Of a stretch of 64,000 nucleotides of DNA, positions 26,883 to 39,960 are shown piece after piece. Numbering within the stretch: position 1 is the stretch's first letter; the number at the start of each line of letters is the position of its first letter. The notes beneath the pieces are model-generated. The model was not told the DNA's origin. It saw only the letters and a program-made list of their open reading frames with translations, and did no database searches. This DNA is from Typhlomys cinereus (lineage: Eukaryota > Chordata > Mammalia > Rodentia > Platacanthomyidae), in contig JALPQD010000294.1 in assembly GCA_023101885.1 (NCBI GenBank), positions 1,663,501 through 1,727,500 of the forward strand, read 5' to 3'. The translations under genes were made by a program, and so were the position numbers.

Positions 26883-27941
26883 CTCCACCCCTTGACAATT
26901 TGACACAAAAACATATCACTTTTAAACTGTAATCTTCACATTGTCCCCAAAGGTGTTAAATTTATCTTATAAATACATTCAAAAGTCCAAAATCTCCATA
27001 ACAATAAGATCCTGTCAAATCATTTAAATACTTCCTACATTTTATAGTTCAATGTTCCTCTTTTGTTGCTCATTACATAGTCATGGTGGCACAAAGATTC
27101 TGGGCAATTCCAGTCTCTCCTCATAGCTCAAAATTGCACAAACAGCATTTATCTGGACCAAGTTTAACCACCACTTGCAGTTGTCCATAGCACACATTCC
27201 ATGTATATGGCCCTTCTTAGCAGATGTCCCCATATTGGCTCTAGCATTTCTAACATCGTCACTTCTCAATGGCAAACCAGGCTTCAACTTCATAGCACAG
27301 CAGAAGATGCCCTTCTTGGCCAGGTTCAACTACACAGCACAAAATGCCTTTGTTGGGCCTCTCTGCAGGCTTCCTGCCATTCTCTAAAACACTGGAGGAG
27401 GGAATCCATGGCCTCCTCCCTCTTTCATCTTTGACACTTCCGAAACCATATGGAATAAGGTTGCCAAGTTCTGCCACAACCTCCAGGTGGAGATTGGCTC
27501 CCTGGGATCACAGCTGATTCAACTTCTCTGTGATGACTTTCAGAAGAGTCTCTATGTTGGGCAGAATCTCAACATGGTGGTATTCATCCCAGTGCAAAGC
27601 AATAGGTCTTCCTTCAATAATTCTCATTTCTCCAATAGCAGCAACTGCTCTGCTGTCTGCCCTTTCCTCATGCAAAACTTCAAAGCTACCAACACAGCTC
27701 TGCTCTATCAAGCATATCAGTCCATTGTCTTTAAATTCAACATTGCCAACGTCCTTGTTCCCTTCATCACAAATTGGTCCCAAATAATCTACAACTCTCT
27801 CAGTATTTCCATTGTCAAAATGGCCCATTAAACTCCACAGACTCAAGAACTTCAAACATTTCAAAGTTTCTCCAACCAAACTGTACATAATCCACATAGC
27901 CGAATTTATCAGCAACACCCCACTTCTCTGGTACCAAATTC
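26883..27941 (-). mobile_element. MaLR-type internal region with degraded gag-like frames
   Basis: The internal region of about 1.06 kb lies between two related LTRs and reads right to left. Next to the 5' LTR is a sequence (27918-27936, minus tggtaccagagaagtgggg) that matches a tRNA-Leu primer-binding site apart from two extra bases, as expected for ERVL/MaLR elements. The other end has a purine-rich tract before the 3' LTR. Three minus-strand frames are open: 27975-27508 (155 codons, starting inside the LTR), 27477-27259 and 27329-27081. They are separated by stops or frame changes, so no complete protein is encoded. MaLRs are non-autonomous and carry only gag-derived remnants. The gag assignment is by position, not recognised motifs. 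Confidence 0.6.
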
Positions 27942-28369
27942 TGTCACAGACCGCATTGTTGCTGATAAAAATCACATTAAGGGATTTAAGGGAACAAGGA
28001 GTTTATTTTCTCTTAAGATTCCTGGTTATACTTGTTTTTCCATCTTAGCAGGAGAGCTCACACCAACACCAGGGATGGGGAACTGGCTACACCATCTCCA
28101 AATAGCAACTGAGAGAGGGACAATCCTTACTTGCCAAACAAGCATGTCTGGCCAACTATATACAAGGATGTCTCTTTCTCAAACAGTTCCCTCCACTTTA
28201 TTTACCTGCTTGGGTACTAGGTCCATCCACCATGAGCTGGGCTTTCCCCATCAGTTACACAATCTCTTGCATGTTTGCTCTGGGCTTACTGCAACTACTA
28301 ATTCTCTACAAATGTGCCCAGAGCTTGAATCTTCAACCATCACGCTGACACCTGTACCTAACTATAACA
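27942..28369 (-). mobile_element. 5' LTR of a MaLR-type element
   Basis: The 428-bp LTR, in minus orientation, starts TGTTATAG (at 28369) and ends TGTGACA (at 27942), directly before the tRNA-Leu-like primer site. It is clearly the same family as the solo LTR at 10636-11067; both share 'attgctgataaaa', 'gggaacaag', 'gagctgggc'-type and 'cacctg' blocks. The open + frame across it has no coding meaning. Confidence 0.7.
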
Positions 28370-29500
28370 AACATCATGTTGTTTTAGAAAAGGAAAGGAA
28401 TGTGCATTTGCAGAATGGCGCACAGCTAATAGAGATGAACTTGGCCTGTCAGTCCTCCCTGCTTATCTATGGCCTGCTCTCAAGTGTGGTGTCACTCCAC
28501 TCAGTACTCAGCAGAGCAAACCTCTGCAAAGGCCATGATAAAAGGCTGTGCCTTTGCACACTTGGTGCTTCCTACTCCTGCCCTCTCATTTCTTCTTTAG
28601 TGACTGAGGTCTCGTGGAAGGGTGCAGAAGTCCACCTGTGCCTGCTCTGTTTCACTGAGTAGCAACAGATGTCTCTTTTCAGAGCACAATAACAGTAACA
28701 AAAGAGACAATTTAAGCCACTGAATACACTGCAGTCACTGCCACTCCCGTAACTAGTTACTTGTTCTCTCCATACCCCATTTTACCCTCCATACAAAAGC
28801 AACAGAGCTTTCTGTTGGAGTGGTGGTAAGCAATAAGTAAAACTCATTAAAATGCTTCTAGCAGAAGCCTGCATGCAGTGATTACCACTTCGTACCAGGC
28901 AGGTGACAGCGAGTCTAATGATCTGGTCTTTTTCCATTTGTGTTCAAATTTACTTTTTTTTTCCCCCTACATTATATGCCAAAGGAGTTCTAATGGTAAA
29001 AACTTTATGTTTATTTTCCTATTTCCAATTTCTTTTTGGAAAAGAAAGATCTGAAGATCACAGATGAAATATTCATGTTGAGAACTAACCTGTGTTCTCT
29101 ATTTGCATGGCAGATGCTGAAGGGAAATAGACCTTGGACCATAGTCTTTCGTGTTGTTCAGATATAGAACTACAACATGGTTCTTTTTTTTTGATGTTTG
29201 CTAGCACTGGCACTTGGGGATTATTTTTACCTAAATGTGATACTATACTGGTATATGTTTTCTTGGTAGTGTAGACCTCAAGTCTGATATGAAGTGATAT
29301 GGAGACATTTAAAGTGAAATGCCCTTTGTTGGACTGAGGCAGTACAGAAGCAGACACAATGGAGAAAGTGACCTAGGTCAGATGTTTACATCTGCCTTTG
29401 GCCCAACAAAAACATAAACTCATTTAGAAAATGGGTAGAGAACTTACAGGAAAGTCTCCAAAGACCAACTCTGAAAATTAATTTAGAAAACGTTTCAACT

Positions 29501-29672
29501 GAAACCAGTTGTGGTGGTAAGCCTGTAATCCTACTATTCTGAAGATGAAGGCAAGAGGATCAGAAGTTCAAGGTCATCTTTGGTTATACAAGAAGGCAAA
29601 CTTGGGGTACATGATATCCTGCTGCTGTAAACAAACAAACACAAACAAACAAGCAATCAAGCAAAGAAGCAA
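29501..29672 (+). mobile_element. B1-like SINE with A-rich tail
   Basis: It reads 'gttgtggtggtaagcctgta', 'aggatcagaagttcaaggtc', 'ggttatacaagaaggcaaac' and ends in a (CAAA)n tail. This is a proto-B1-type 7SL-derived monomer. Confidence 0.65.
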
Positions 29673-30355
29673 AGCATCAATAGATATGAAGGTGGTGTCC
29701 TGGTCCCAAGATAAGTTTGCAGGTTATTCACTGATTTCATCATTCAAACTTGAAGTATCCATGATTTAATGTAAACATGGAAATGATTTTGCCCAATCTT
29801 CTTCTTTATTGCTGGAGGAAACAGACCTGAATTCTGTGTGAGGCCACATGGCATTTCTATGATTGTAGACCTACTTGAGTTTTCTGTTTTAGAAGAATAG
29901 TAAGGGATTAATCTGGTGGCATGGATTTCAAGATGGTTGTCTCAATATAATTCTTGTATATGTTCTACTCTTCAATAGTTAAAGACAGGGAATTTTAAAA
30001 AAGCAATGATAGAAAATACAGCCCAGTACTGACCACTTAAAACAATTATGAATACCTAACTAGACTCTGTCAAGTACTGAATGATAACAAGAAGGTCTTA
30101 TTAATAGATTATTGGCAGGGTCCCAAGGAAGAAGTGGAAGAACAGGTGGAAGAAAAAAAAAAAAAAACACCAACAGGTGTCAAGATGTGCACACTGAGGT
30201 CCAGAGCATCAGGCTGAGCCAGATCTGTCCTCATTTGCAACACCAGCCTTGTACTTTGGGATACAGATTTGTCATCTTCCTTGGTTATTTTCCCAAAGTA
30301 GCGACTCCTCAAGAAGGAATTCTAGCTGACTTACTTGTGACTTTCTGTTTTTCAG

Positions 30356-30446
30356 GAAGGTGTTGTCACCGAGGCAGAGGTACGCTGTGTCGTTCATTGT
30401 AAAAATCCCTCTCACCACCTGGGATCCTGCTGCCCCACGTGTCCAG
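30356..30446 (+). CDS. BMPER: BMPER internal exon: second half of VWC domain 2
   Basis: This 91-nt exon encodes 30 codons plus one base. It begins [17 protein letters not shown] and ends GSCCPTCP, the CC-P-x-C signature that closes a VWC domain. The acceptor is tctgtttttcag at 30344-30355; the donor is ccag/gtaatg at 30447. It enters in phase 0 and leaves in phase 1, the same pattern as the 213-312 exon, which also encodes a C-terminal half-domain. VWC modules of the crossveinless-2/BMPER N terminus bind BMPs and Chordin; that role is family knowledge, not visible here. The stretch between the paired cysteines ([10 protein letters not shown]) differs from the human and mouse sequence as I recall it, as expected for a loop. 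Confidence 0.95.
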
Positions 30447-31454
30447 GTAATGCCCAGGGAGAAGAAGCTGGACTCCTTCCCAGGGCAGCCCAGAACTGTT
30501 AAAATCTCTGGGTTTCTTTAAGAATATGCTGGATTCCGTCCCCTGACTGGAAGTTTCTTAGCTTCACACGAGTGCCTAGGGAGCTTAGAGGGCAAGTTCC
30601 TTAGCATAGAAATGTCTGCTGTGTGCCTGACATGAATGTTGGTTGCTGTAGATCTTGGCATGTGGACTTCCCCAGCTTCCAGGCCCACTTTCCACTCCAC
30701 AGGGCCACAGGTAATGCTTCCTTTGGAAGGAAGAGCTGTGGCTTTCCTTGCTTCCAGAAATGTCTTTTTACTGCTTCCTATTACAATACCTTGGCCAGTG
30801 CATGTCATGGTGATGAGGTGACCAGATGTTTTCTGAAAACTGAGAACTGTGTCCCATGTGCATTGAGGGTTCTGCTGAGCTCAGTTTTTGGTGTGGTTTA
30901 ACTAATTGAGACCCCACTGTCTGTGTTGCCTAGCTGGCGACAGAGACAGCTTCTTTCTCCGACATGGGACACTTTCCTCTTACCTTTCTGAACAGGATTG
31001 TAAAGGCCTATGTTTTCTCTTGTGCTTTGGATATGAGAGATTTTTCCCCTGTGAACAATCGTGTGAGACAGGTGTTTCATGGTTTCTCTGAGCTCTCTTC
31101 CTCACTGGTGATGATTCTCACAGCTATTGCTTTTTGCTTAATCTTCAAAGTACCCTCCCTATGAAGTAGTAAAAGCCTGGAGGTCTGATGTTCTGTGAGA
31201 GTGAGCCAGACTCCAGCCCCTTCACTTGAATCACATTTAAACTCAGTCTTTTTTTTTTTTTTTTGTCCTCGAATGACAAGGATAGCTAGTTTCCACTGCA
31301 TCCATTCTTTCTATGCCTGGAGTAGTCTTCATTCACTTTCCTTTTCGCACTAGGATTTCTGTAGTTTGTACCATTGGAATTGGTCTACACAGAAAGGCAA
31401 ACAGTTGGTGAGAACTAAATCAATTCTATCACAGCTTTTTAAATTTTATTTATT

Positions 31455-31507
<53 letters not shown>

Positions 31508-31746
31508 TGTCTGTCTGTCTGTCTTTCTGTCAGAGAGCACTGCGTTCCTATGGAGGACCAGAATCATCCTGGATTGCTTCTACCTCCTTCATGCTTTGCT
31601 CTGGGATTTCCCAGGCTCTGCCCACTAGGGCCAGAAGTGCAGGTCTTGACCGTTTCTATCTGGCATTTTAGGCCATTTCTGCTTGACATTTTTAGGTGGG
31701 ACCAACTCATGACCTCCTGCTTGGGAGGCAGAGTCTTAACCAGCCC
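31455..31746 (-). mobile_element. B2-like SINE copy with GT/CTGT repeat
   Basis: A (GT)n run with a (CTGT)n end (31460-31531) is followed by 'cctatggaggaccagaatca', 'gggatttcccaggctctgcc' and 'gaggcagagtcttaacc'. The family matches the other copies; the very end is truncated or diverged. Confidence 0.7.
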
Positions 31747-31945
31747 TAACACAGCTCTTCTATGTCTGTTGGGTGGTTTGCTTCAGGACTGTTCCCTCTG
31801 GGTGTGTTGAATGCTTTGCATTATGTGGCACGTCCCCAAATGCATACAGAAACTTGGCGATGTCTGATCAGTCACTCTTCATCAGGGCGTGGGATCTCCT
31901 GAGCAGCTTCAAAACTAGATGTCAATGGAGACGTGTTCCTTTCAA

Positions 31946-32451
31946 TGTCCGGTGGGATCAAGGCCCACAGGCCACGTGGTGCAAGAGATTTATTGCAGGA
32001 GCCGAGTGTCCCAACACAAGTGGATGGGACAGCGGCAGGATGGCGTTTTTCTCTCAGCTTATATACAGTACAACCAGGGAGGCATTGGGATGTGGGCTAG
32101 GGAGTGGACATCGGAGTTTTTAGCCTATAAGAGAAGAAGTCCAGTTATCTGAAAACAGGCCTGGAGCTGGAACCCATGGGAACACATGCTCAAGGGGGAG
32201 GGGGGCACCATTCAGGTGGAGAGAAGAGCCTGAGTCACCATTTTATGAAATGAGGCCGTTTTGTCCAGGAAGGAAGGTTCACTACATGATGCAGTAGCTC
32301 AACAATGCCCAGATCATATTCTGGGCAATTTCTGCCTGAATCTTGAGGTAAGAGTGGGAGCTGCTCTGGTTAATTTCTATACACAGCCAAGCTGGAGATT
32401 ATAACATATTTTTCCACATAGTTAAACATTGTAATAGTTCCTAAACTGTCA
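31946..32451 (-). mobile_element. Solo LTR with TATA and polyadenylation signals, family unassigned
   Basis: On the minus strand this reads as an LTR. It starts TGACAGTTTAGG at 32451 and carries a TATA box (gtatataag, 32058-32066). About 65 bases further is AATAAA (31989-31994), and it ends cccaccggaca at 31946. TG...CA termini, TATA and poly(A) signal are in the right order for U3-R-U5. Flanks tttcaa and attcag agree at four of six bases. No primer site or internal region follows. It is unrelated to the MaLR-type LTRs here. Confidence 0.65.
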
Positions 32452-34457
32452 ATTCAGCCCCCTTCCCTGCCCATAACTGCAGAGCCCCTCCAGCAGCAAG
32501 AGCAAGCAGCACCTTTTAGCCCTTTATAGCACCTGTCACTTGGGAGACAGCTGTGTTTTCCAGCTGCCTTTGTGACATGTGGATGCTAAGAGGAGAGCGA
32601 CTTCATTTCCGGAGCTGGAGTTTTCAGATTGGAGCACTTGCTTCTTCAACTGTGCTCTTTGGTGGAGTTCCCAGGAAGGAGGACCCGAGAACCATCACCA
32701 TACACATGGCAGTGCCAAGTCCTTCGGACCGTCCAGGGGGACGCAAGCTGTGGTGCACAGAATAGCAAGGAATGGAGCCTAGCGACTGGCCTAGGTTCAC
32801 AGTAAGCAGGGGACACAGGGTAAGACGGAAACCTGAGTCCTTTTTGTTCATCAGTAAACCACACTGCTGTACCCCATAACCTACTGGAAATCCTCTTAGG
32901 TCTTGGTGCCCTGGGAGGCAAATCTTTACAAGTGAGCATGCCAGTGGAGCATGCACAGGGGCCCTGATTCCTGCCCGATCCTGAGCCATTAGGGGTGACA
33001 TCATAAATCATCTTCGCTCTTCTTCCTGAATTCTAAAGAACCATGTTTTGAATGTGAATTGGAAGATTCTAAAGGAGCTGCCTCCAGAAATGTCTTATCT
33101 TTTGTCTTGGGAGGGAAGCTTCAGCTAAGTCTAGATAGGAACAGTCAAAGGAAGCTTGAGGACATCCGCCCTGGTAACAGAAGGACTGGCATCTGTCATT
33201 GATCAGACCAGTATCCACATAATGACAAACATGTACAGTTTGTGGTCAGTTTCCTACTGAAACAGACTTCTGAGCATTCTTGGTTGTCTGTTCCTTCCTT
33301 CTTGTCTGAGATTTTGCTTCTGGATGGAAGACTGTGAAGAGAACAGTTCAAATAGAATGCTCATTTTAAATTCCTTTAGGCTCTCAAATGTAGACTGTCA
33401 TGACAATCAATGGAAACATGGGAAAGAATTGAAGACACTTTGCTGGAAGTGTCCTTTGAAGAGAGTTGACTAGGTTTTCTACCATTTATAAGCAACACTG
33501 AAGCACACCCATGGGAGATCTGTGTACATCAAGATACTTTCACTTCAGGGAAAATAGCAGAGAGATACAGCTGATGGCTAGATTTGGGTGTAGGGAAAGA
33601 TCCTATACCTGAGTCATTATTTGAATTCACTTTTCTTTGGCTATTCTACTTTGGACTCAGTACTTGCCTTCACATCTTTCTGTTGAACAAAGGATTTGTG
33701 TTTAGCTTAAAGATGGATTGGGCTGCAGGCCAGGTCATCCAATGCTCATTCTTCTTGTAGGAAGCACTTACTTCACATATTTGCTGATTTCTGTTGATCT
33801 TCTTGACAGATCTTGAGCTTCTCAGTCCTTCCCATTACAATTTTGCTTCTACTGTGGTTGACTTTGGAAAGTGGTTTTGCTATTAACTGACTGCCTTCCC
33901 AAGGCCCAGGTGATACAATTTCTTGCCAGTTTGTGTTTCAGGCCATTTAGAATACAAGTATTGGGTATCTTTTGGAATTGGAGACAGTTCTGGGTTCCGG
34001 GTCTTTTTGTTAATCAAAACTGAGTAGAGGCACCCCATTAGCACACAGAGAGTGGGGCTGGAAACCCATGTTCATGGTCTTCTGTCAAGAGCATCAGGTA
34101 GGTCACAACTGAGTACATGTTGCTGTATTTTCTTCATCCATGGAATTAGAATTCCTACTTTATGGGAAAAGCGATATGAGATCTAGGTGCATACTGGGTC
34201 AGAAAGAGATTATGCAATTCCCAGTGCTCATCAAGTGGCTTTCTACAGTGGCATTTGCTTTTTATCTCACTGTTGACTTCCTTCCCCTGCCTTTGGCCTC
34301 TTCTGAACCCATTAGGGTTGATTTCCCCATGATGCTGAGCTCCATGGGCTCGCTGCATGACTCACTATAGTACATCTGCTGTCCGTGGGCTGACTCAAGT
34401 TCACTCTCATTTGTTTTCTATCATCTTCAAGGTTTTTTTTTCTTCTGACAACAGTTT

Positions 34458-34578
<121 letters not shown>

Positions 34579-34706
34579 TTTTTGTGATTACAGACAGAGG
34601 TCTTGACATAAAGCATAGTGAGAGATGATAAGCAATGAATGGATGGAAGGGTATGTCAGCCAAAGTGAAGCTTGCTGCCCTAATTCCTATCCCCTTGGCT
34701 TTCCAG

Positions 34707-34789
34707 GCTGTGTATTTGAAGGTGTTCAGTACCGAGAAGGAGAGGAGTTTCAGCCAGAAGGAAACAAATGCATCCAGTGTTCCTGTGTG
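34707..34789 (+). CDS. BMPER: BMPER internal exon: first half of VWC domain 3
   Basis: This 83-nt exon completes a split glycine codon and encodes 27 codons starting [15 protein letters not shown] and ending NKCIQCSCV. This is the N-terminal half of the third VWC domain, with the conserved Y-x-x-G-E-x-F core and the closing CxxCxC. The acceptor is a C/T-rich tract ending ttccag at 34701-34706; the donor is gtg/gtaagt at 34790. It enters in phase 1 and leaves in phase 0. Its size and phases are identical to the 24975-25057 exon, consistent with domain duplication. The next exon should begin with GGRTQC by family knowledge; I did not find it in the remaining 29.2 kb. A CTTT array with its own acceptor-like end lies about 130 bases upstream. 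Confidence 0.95.
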
Positions 34790-37700
34790 GTAAGTACTTC
34801 TAGGCTTGTTGCTCAGGAGATCTTTGGAGTTCACTGCTGCTTGTATTCACTAAGAGCAATTTCAGCCCTTGTATTCTCTCCCTCTCATCAGCCTCTTTTG
34901 ATACAGAATCAGTGGAAAAATAGAGTCTACCTGAGATGAGCTGACCTTCTAGGTTAGATAGTCTGTGCTGTGGAACTGTTTTTGTATGTGCTTACTAATT
35001 CTCGATATACAACCAACAGTGTCTGCAGACCTTGCCTTATATCCCCTAAAGAACAAACTAGTTTTCAATGAAGATCCCCTGTCTTTTAAAATTGTGGGAG
35101 GCAGGGCTGATATTCCTCCTTCTGCCTCCTGTTTGGAGAAGACAGTGGGCTTTGTTTCTTGGAGAGAGAAACTGAATTTAGTGAAAACACGTGGGAGGTA
35201 GATAAGGATGGACACATTTTGTTTCAATGTGCTCTGTAGAGTGAAGAGCTGGTCATGTATGGTTGTAGGGAATAGACAGTAGGAATTTGCTCCTAAATGA
35301 TGGATTCAGACCAGAGTAGGAATCTGTTAACCAGAGACAAGTATTTCCAAATATGCTTAGGAATGAGAAAAGAAACCTTCATAAAAATTTGAAAGGGATC
35401 TCATTTTTTTTTTTTTACATGTGGAATAAAACCATTGGTGGGGGTAATGGTGGTGGCAGTGATGGGCCATCTGGTCTTTAGTGGAGGCTCCAAGCCACTT
35501 ACAGTAGGACTTACCTCAACTATAGATTTTTTTCATCTACTGTAATAAAGAACATACATCTCCCAAGTCACTTGTGACTCGGAATGTGTCTCAGGATATT
35601 AAAAAGAAAATGCACAGGAACTCCCATGTCCTAATCTCACCAAAACAGAATCATATGTGCATCATCATAAATCATGGCATTTGCCGTTTTTCTATATGTC
35701 TTCCCCTTCTCACAGCTCATGAACATGCAACCCAGAGTCCAATCATAATGAATATGACAAGGGTTTTGGTATTTGAACAGACAAGGAGGATGGGAAAGAA
35801 GAAAGGAAGGGAGACAGGGAAGGGTAGACAGATTGATATGTATTCATATATCTAGATATAAAATATAGTATTTATGTATTCTATTAAAACACAAAAGTAA
35901 TTTACCAATGAAAATAAATGTGAGTCTTCATATTCCAATCACTGTCTATGTTTTTGTGCTGATATGGGTAGAGAATGTTACCTTTTCTCCATGTGGTTTT
36001 TACTTGTTAAATATTGCCCATTTTTCAAACTTTATTTCTTCCATATTGGAAACGGTAACATTTCTGATTTTTTTCTATAATCTTGTTCTTTTGGGAGTAG
36101 TCTGAGGAGAAACAAGGCATACAATACATACATTTTTAATATAATTTCAATAATACATTTTTAAATGTATGCCTGAACAGATTGTCTTTCTGATAAAGGT
36201 GTGCCAAGGTCAAGCAGTCAGGCCGCCATGGAGAAGAAATTTAGAAGGTGTTGAGGAAGATGGGGAATTCCTTACTCTTACCCATGATGTCATTCAGAAG
36301 TATCTAGAAGGAACTGGAAACTGGCCTGTGAATAGGGGTCACAGATTCAAATGTCCTGAGGCCTGTGGATTTCCTGTGTTTTTGAGTTCAATTCAAGCTG
36401 AATGAAACACACCTGAGGGCTAAGTTCAGGCCCCTGGAAGTCCTGCTTCATTTTCAATGTTAAATCAATAGAAACCCAGAGACAATATCTAAGCTTTCTT
36501 GCTTGCGTGGGTTTCTGTAGACATGTAATGTATATTCTCTCATATGTGCTTAGCATCTAACTTCCTTTATCCATGTAAACCTGTCTTCTGTTCTTCTTGG
36601 CATCCTTGACACTTAAATGACAACTAAATTAATATTTAAAATATTAATATTAATTGCATTCTTCTCATCACTCTTTCCCAAGTAATATAAAATAATAGCT
36701 ATTTACCTGACATTTATACAATTTTAGAGATTCTAAGTAGCCTAATGCTGATGTCTGATATAGGGAAGTAGGTGTGATATTATGTGAACACTAATTAATA
36801 TTTAATGGTTTTGATTACATCCCTGGCTGTCAGTCTTCAGACTAGCTTAATAAATAGGAGAGAAGATGGCATTTGTGTTGTACAGAGTGTGGGGTTCGGA
36901 GTAGGGGTAGGTCAGAGAATAGTTTTCCTTTTCATGAATGCAAAAGTATGAAGTATAAGCTTGTGATCTGGTAGGTTCTTATTGAAATCGACTGGTTTTG
37001 AAATATTCTTTCATTTTTCTATTTTTGATGTAGTGTATTAAAAATAAATAAGGAAAATTAATGTCTGCTCAGTACACGGCCCTGTCATGAGAGTGGAGGC
37101 TGTGGGATGGCTACTTGAAGTTTAATATTTAAGTAACTGACTTTATTAGTTGCTAGGGATACCCAATAGCCTGACTGGAAACTTTAGTTTGGAAACTAAG
37201 GTGGTGAAGGTGTGAGGGGGCCTCTTGCTGAGTGAGAGGGCAAAGCTGGAGTAGAATTTTCACCAGAACTAGTAGTGGGAGACCAAACACCAGATGAAGA
37301 GTTTAGAAGGGGCAGAGAAGGGCATATAGAACATGGTGGTGTGTGCCACCCTCCATGAAGAAGTATGATGCACAGCTTGTTTCAATGGAAAGGAAGCTTC
37401 TAATACTGCATATGAACAGATGTAAACGTGACTGTGTATACGAACATGTAGCTAATACAGTTGCCCTGAGGATGTGTTTAAAATGGCTTCAGAAGCCCCT
37501 GTGGACGCCAAAATCTGTGGGCCTGCAGCCGTTTGTATAAAATTACGAAAGCTCACATAATACCTCCACATATCCTTCTCTATACTGAACACCAGCATTC
37601 GGTTACTTAGAATCCCTAAAGCATTGTAAATATCAAATAAATAATTATTGTATTACATTACTTGGGAAAGAATGGGATGAGAATGCCTGCATATGATTAA

Positions 37701-38456
37701 CATAGTTATTTTTCCAGATATCTTTGTTTTGTGAGTACATGAATTCACATATGTGTAATCTTTGGATATAAGGGGGTCAATTTTATTTACATGAATATGC
37801 ATTAATAAGTACATTTGTATGTAAACAAATATGCACAGAAACATGAATTTATATAAACATAACTATAAATATGAATGTGAATTTACATTTACAAATCTAA
37901 GTTTGGATTTCCCTACAGACTAGACTCCAGAACAAGAATTTCATGCAAGTAGTTTGTGAGTTTTTGTGGGAAATGAGACAAGGAAGGGAGGTTTCCAGCT
38001 GAGGTACACAGTCGAATGTGATGGGCAGAATTTCTTTAGGAGTCAGGTATCCCAAATTTAATCTTTATTGTGGTAATGCTTAGAGCTGGGTCCCTGAGGA
38101 ATCCATGAGGCATGGAGGAATCTGGTGTGCATATATTGGTGTTCTTAGAAAAGGTCACCTAAGGAGTGGGTTTGACTAATATTACCCTTCTATCTTTCCA
38201 TCCACAGGAGGACAGTGTTTCTCTCCTATACAGGATGCAGTTATAGGTGGCATCCTGGGAGCTGAAAGCAGCTCTCACCAGACACCTAGTATTTTATCTG
38301 AGACTTTTCAGCTTTCATAGTAGTGAGAAGTAAGTTTCTGTTGTCTATGAATTACCCAGTCTGTGGAATTTTGATGCAGAAACACAAATGGATCAAGACC
38401 TCAAATGAACTATCAGTATGGGTGACTACTTAGTCCTGCCTGATAAACCCTTGAAG

Positions 38457-38489
38457 TATACATACATACATACATATATATATATATAT
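38457..38489 (+). repeat. (CATA)n(TA)n
   Basis: CATA units pass into a TA run; about 33 bases. Confidence 0.85.
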
Positions 38490-39042
38490 CATGCTTCAGA
38501 ATTTCTTTACCTGAGGGGTTGAGGGCTGAAATGCACTTACGTTAATTCTCATCAGTCATTGACTGACAGCTGCCACTCAGGGTACTGATTGGCTAGCATT
38601 TCCAGCTACCACTCAGGTGGCAAAGGGGCCTTTAGCAGCAGCAGAAGCAAAGGCTGTTAAAGGCCTGGCTGTGCACTTAGATTGTAGATGAGGCAGCCAG
38701 CATTATCTACAAAAGAGAGGTATATGTGTTTATGCTAAGTGATCGACATGCACATATGTATCTGTACATGTATGTAGATATGAGATATACATATACTTAT
38801 ATGCACATTTAGAACACTGGGCCATTAGTGGCTAATGCCCACATATAACAGTCTCTTTTGTTGTGTTGCTTTTCCAGTTCTTAGTTCTCCTTGATCAGTT
38901 GGTGAGCTCTTGACTTGTCCAAGTTGGTCATTGCATACTAGTGCACTCATTTCCTCTCAGGCAGAAGCAACTCTGAGTTTTTTACTTATTCTTGAGATGC
39001 TGTGAGTCTTACTTTCTAGTTTATATGCCTTCCTTCCTTTGA

Positions 39043-39062
39043 CACACACACACACACACACA
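39043..39062 (+). repeat. (CA)n, short
   Basis: A short pure CA run with CATA words after it. Confidence 0.85.
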
Positions 39063-39789
39063 TACATGTATATACACACATATGCAAGGCCGTGTAGAAC
39101 ATCACTTGCCCTGTGGTATCGTAGTTGGTATATTTTTCTGATCTCTGTGTTAGTTGTGGCAGACAGCCTGTTTGACCTCTATGTCATCACCTTTGTGTCC
39201 TCAGTGTCTGTCACCATGGACATGTACACTCTTCTCTCTTCTTTAGTTTATCTTTCGATGTAGTACATGGAGAAACAGTAATGTTTTCTTTGCTGTAACT
39301 GTGGTAAGTCTGCTCTTTCAAGTTAGCAGCCAGCCCACTCTTGCCTGGGAGAATCACCATTTGCTGACTCTTGGTCTGTGGAACTATGTGTGTGGGAAGA
39401 ATCCCTTGTGTGTAATAACTAACTGATGGATGAACAGTGTCCTTTACAAGTAAATATTGCCTATGCCGCATGACTTGCACATTAAGTCCAATTCCCTTCT
39501 ACCCATTCTCCAAATGTGTGAAAAATCTGCCTGGCCATGCTTTTGTGATGTGCTGAAGAGAGGTAGACCACCAGAAAGGGACTTCATCTGACCGAGATCA
39601 ATGTGAGTTAATGAAACAAATACCTCAAGCATGATCTTATATCCTGGGTTAGTTGGGACACTATGCCTGGCATTCCAGACGGCTGAGAACACACTAACCT
39701 CGGATGAAGTCTGAGGAGGGCTTCACAACCTTTCACTCCTACCCATTCCAAAAGCAGAGCAGCCAACATTTTTAGGTGTGAATATCATC

Positions 39790-39960
39790 ATGACTCACTT
39801 AGGAAATGCGGTGTTTTATTATCACTCGTTAAACCATATCTTCCCCGTTTACATATTCTATAAATAAGAGAGCCAAGAGGATTACCTCTCAGGTCCCGAT
39901 TTGAATCAAGGGAGTGCTGACTCTTTAGCTCTTCCACATAGTAGTCTGAGTCACATTAGC
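39790..39960 (-). mobile_element. Possible MIR SINE, antisense
   Basis: 'ataagagagccaagaggatt' and 'gatttgaatcaagggagtgc' resemble the inverted MIR core, weakly. Confidence 0.35.

Larger units (their letters stand above)
25058..30355 (+). other. BMPER intron, 5.3 kb
   Basis: This intron is bounded by gtaatt at 25058 and ttcag at 30355. It contains the CA/GA array, an LTR-like repeat, the MaLR-type element and a B1-like SINE. I recognise nothing in 25193-26189, 28370-29500 or 29673-30355. The block 28380-28662 happens to stay open on the + strand but matches nothing I know and is continuous with LTR sequence. Confidence 0.8.

Noticed and set aside
28075..28662. 195-codon + strand open frame, the longest in the window
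   Set aside because: Its first half is the antisense of a MaLR-type LTR and the rest shows no motif or splice signals; no coding meaning.
32624..33011. Two overlapping minus frames of 121-126 codons
   Set aside because: They overlap in different frames, have no recognisable domain and lie in intron with a weak MIR trace.
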